64,000 nt of DNA from NCBI RefSeq assembly GCF_024298905.1, contig NZ_CP101154.1, positions 1,054,001-1,118,000 of the forward strand. Direction: 5' to 3'. The stretch comes from Natronomonas marina (GTDB lineage: Archaea > Halobacteriota > Halobacteria > Halobacteriales > Haloarculaceae). Below are positions 62,952 through 64,000 of this stretch, in pieces. Numbering within the stretch: the first letter of the stretch is position 1; each line of letters starts with the position of its first letter. The translations under genes were made by a program, and so were the position numbers. The notes beneath the pieces were generated by a model. It ran no database searches. It was not told where the DNA came from and saw only the letters and a list, made by a program, of their open reading frames with translations.

Positions 62952-63445
62952 AGCAGTCGGTAGCACCCGCCGGTCTCGGTGACCTCGCCCCGGCGGCGGA
63001 GTTTCTCGAGGGCCCGCTCGACGTACTCGCGGTCGACGCCGTGCTCGGCGGCGCGGGCGGCCACCTCCTCGGCGGTCGGCTCCTCGAGTTCACGGAGCGC
63101 CGCCCGGACCGCCTCCTGCCGGGAGGGCGAGGCAGCCGTCGCCCGCTCGCCGGCGTCGCTCACCGTCTCGGCGTCCAGCCCCGAGGCCGCGAGGAACTCC
63201 CCGTCGCTCATGCCGACCGAATCGGGGTCGATCTCGTCGGGGTCGACGAACTCGCCGTCGTCGGCCCGGTCGGCGAGCATCGAACTCCGGACGCGGGCGG
63301 CCGCCTCGGAGCTGTCGGTCTCGGCGAATGCCTTCAGCTTCTCGAAGCGGTGCCGCGTCCGACACCGGGAACACTGCGTCGTCTCCGGGCGCCCCTCGAC
63401 GACCCACAGGTTCCGACACTCCGAACAGCCGACCACGGAGTACAT
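62948..63445 (-). CDS. Zinc-ribbon protein with winged-helix end (DUF5817-like)
   Basis: This 165-residue protein starts at ATG 63443-63445. The N-terminus has a four-Cys ribbon, SVVGCSECRNLWVVEG with QCSRCRTRHRFEKLKAF. The middle is acidic. The C-terminal 65 residues form a winged helix (PTAEEVAARAAEHGVDREYV, ALEKLRRRGEVTETGG). The layout matches the haloarchaeal DUF5817 family. It probably binds DNA or RNA and may be a chromatin- or replication-linked factor; that is inference. Coupled to the membrane gene at 62532. Confidence 0.78.
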   Translation of the reverse strand: MYSVVGCSECRNLWVVEGRPETTQCSRCRTRHRFEKLKAFAETDSSEAAARVRSSMLADRADDGEFVDPDEIDPDSVGMSDGEFLAASGLDAETVSDAGERATAASPSRQEAVRAALRELEEPTAEEVAARAAEHGVDREYVERALEKLRRRGEVTETGGCYRLL

Positions 63446-63524
63446 GGCTGCAACTGGGGCGCCACCGCCTTTGAATCTGCTGACCGGGGAACACCGTCAA
63501 GGTGCTCGGACGCCACGGACGAGT

Positions 63525-63863
63525 ATGGAACGCGTCGGACTCTCCGAGCGGGAGACCGTCGAGGCGGTCGAACAGGTCCACCTCACACAGCTGGCGGCGG
63601 GTGAACGGACGAGCGTCCAGGGCTTCGAGATAGAGCCGGGCGCGACCGTCCCCGAGCACAGCCACCACCACGAACAGACCGGCTTCGTCTACGAGGGCGC
63701 GCTGACCTTTCTGGTCGACGGCGACGCGATCACGGTGAGCGCCGGCGACTCGTTCACCATCCCGGGCAAGGAGCCACACGCCGCCGAGAACCGGGGCGAG
63801 GTCGCCGTCCGCGGCGTCGACATCTTCGCGCCGCCGCGACCGAACCCCGACTGGGCGGAGTGA
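63525..63863 (+). CDS. Cupin-domain protein
   Basis: This 112-residue protein is taken from ATG 63525. The cupin motif 1 is PEHSHHHEQTGFVYEG (G-x5-HxH-x4-E type with three clustered His) and motif 2 is PGKEPHAAENRG. One metal should bind to the His and Glu ligands in a small beta-barrel. Members act as isomerases, dioxygenases or regulators, so no single function can be named. The longer frame upstream is antisense to the DUF5817-like gene. Confidence 0.86.
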   Translation: MERVGLSERETVEAVEQVHLTQLAAGERTSVQGFEIEPGATVPEHSHHHEQTGFVYEGALTFLVDGDAITVSAGDSFTIPGKEPHAAENRGEVAVRGVDIFAPPRPNPDWAE

Positions 63864-63865
63864 GG

Positions 63866-64000
63866 ATGCGCCGACGGCGGTACCTCGCCGGCCTCGCGGG
63901 GACCGCGAGCCTGCTGGCGGGCTGTTCGACCGGGGACGACGCCGAGGAGGCCGATGAGACGGTGACGCCGGCGCCGGTCCCCGGGGAGGCACCGGCGACT
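63866..64000 (+). CDS. Putative Tat lipoprotein (N-terminal part)
   Basis: ATG 63866 lies two bases after the cupin stop and opens a frame that leaves the window after 45 codons. It begins MRRRRYLAGLAGTASLLAGC, a twin-arginine-type signal with a lipobox ending in LLAGC. The mature part begins with an acidic, Thr/Pro-rich spacer. It is probably a lipid-anchored secreted protein. The folded domain is outside the window. Confidence 0.72.
   Translation, partial: MRRRRYLAGLAGTASLLAGCSTGDDAEEADETVTPAPVPGEAPAT

Overview
The window reads as a haloarchaeal chromosome (class Halobacteria). Most of it is very GC-rich, and the proteins are rich in Asp and Glu. Several starts lie about 27-30 bases after a TATA-like element, as in leaderless archaeal transcripts. 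Archaeal genes include TrmY, class I HMG-CoA reductase, an AhbA-AhbB siroheme decarboxylase, Agl-type glycosylation genes and an archaeosortase-type C-terminus. I cannot name the genus from sequence alone.

Region 1 (1-6740) is clearly AT-richer than the rest. It is a surface-glycan island: FkbM methyltransferase (cut by the window edge), a GT8-like transferase, a polysaccharide deacetylase, an alkaline-phosphatase-fold enzyme, two GT4 glycosyltransferases and a polytopic membrane protein. Region 2 (6762-20972) is GC-rich and continues the theme. A minus-strand operon runs from a PIN/AbrB pair through an epimerase, a polyprenyl-phosphate sugar-1-phosphate transferase, a GT4 enzyme, a phosphodiesterase-like protein and a deacetylase. 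Next come an AglF-like nucleotidyltransferase, an AglG-like GT2, a UDP-sugar dehydrogenase, a WbpP-like epimerase, a flippase and another sulfatase-fold enzyme. Together they could make nucleotide sugars, prime a lipid carrier, extend and trim the glycan, and flip it.

Region 3 (about 20978-25514) is an accessory insert bounded by an 11-bp inverted repeat. It holds a transposase remnant, an NmrA-like protein, a complete IS1341-type TnpB element, a CNNM/CBS protein, a truncated small membrane gene and the right end of a second TnpB element. Region 4 (25640-30673) returns to glycans: two more alkaline-phosphatase-fold enzymes, a GT4 enzyme and a UDP-glucose dehydrogenase.

Region 5 (30744-64000) is mostly core chromosome: TrmY, tRNA-Pro(CGG), an HPP-Usp protein, a glutaredoxin-like protein, Nudix, an S9 peptidase, a cyclophilin, a flavin monooxygenase, a TrpD-like protein, a Tat-exported nuclease-like protein, siroheme decarboxylase, a histidine kinase, tRNA-Ile(GAU), FxsA, phosphoglycerate mutase, nadABC, a rhomboid protease, an amidohydrolase, HMG-CoA reductase, a DUF5817-like protein, a cupin and a partial lipoprotein. 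Many small membrane proteins of unknown role lie between them.

The most unusual signals are these. Five alkaline-phosphatase-fold proteins lie among the glycan genes; none has a formylglycine sulfatase motif and all end in the same DLGY signature. The accessory insert is framed by an inverted repeat. A 16-bp inverted repeat sits between two convergent stop codons. Tandem hairpins lie beside tRNA-Ile. A palindrome abuts the nadABC TATA box.
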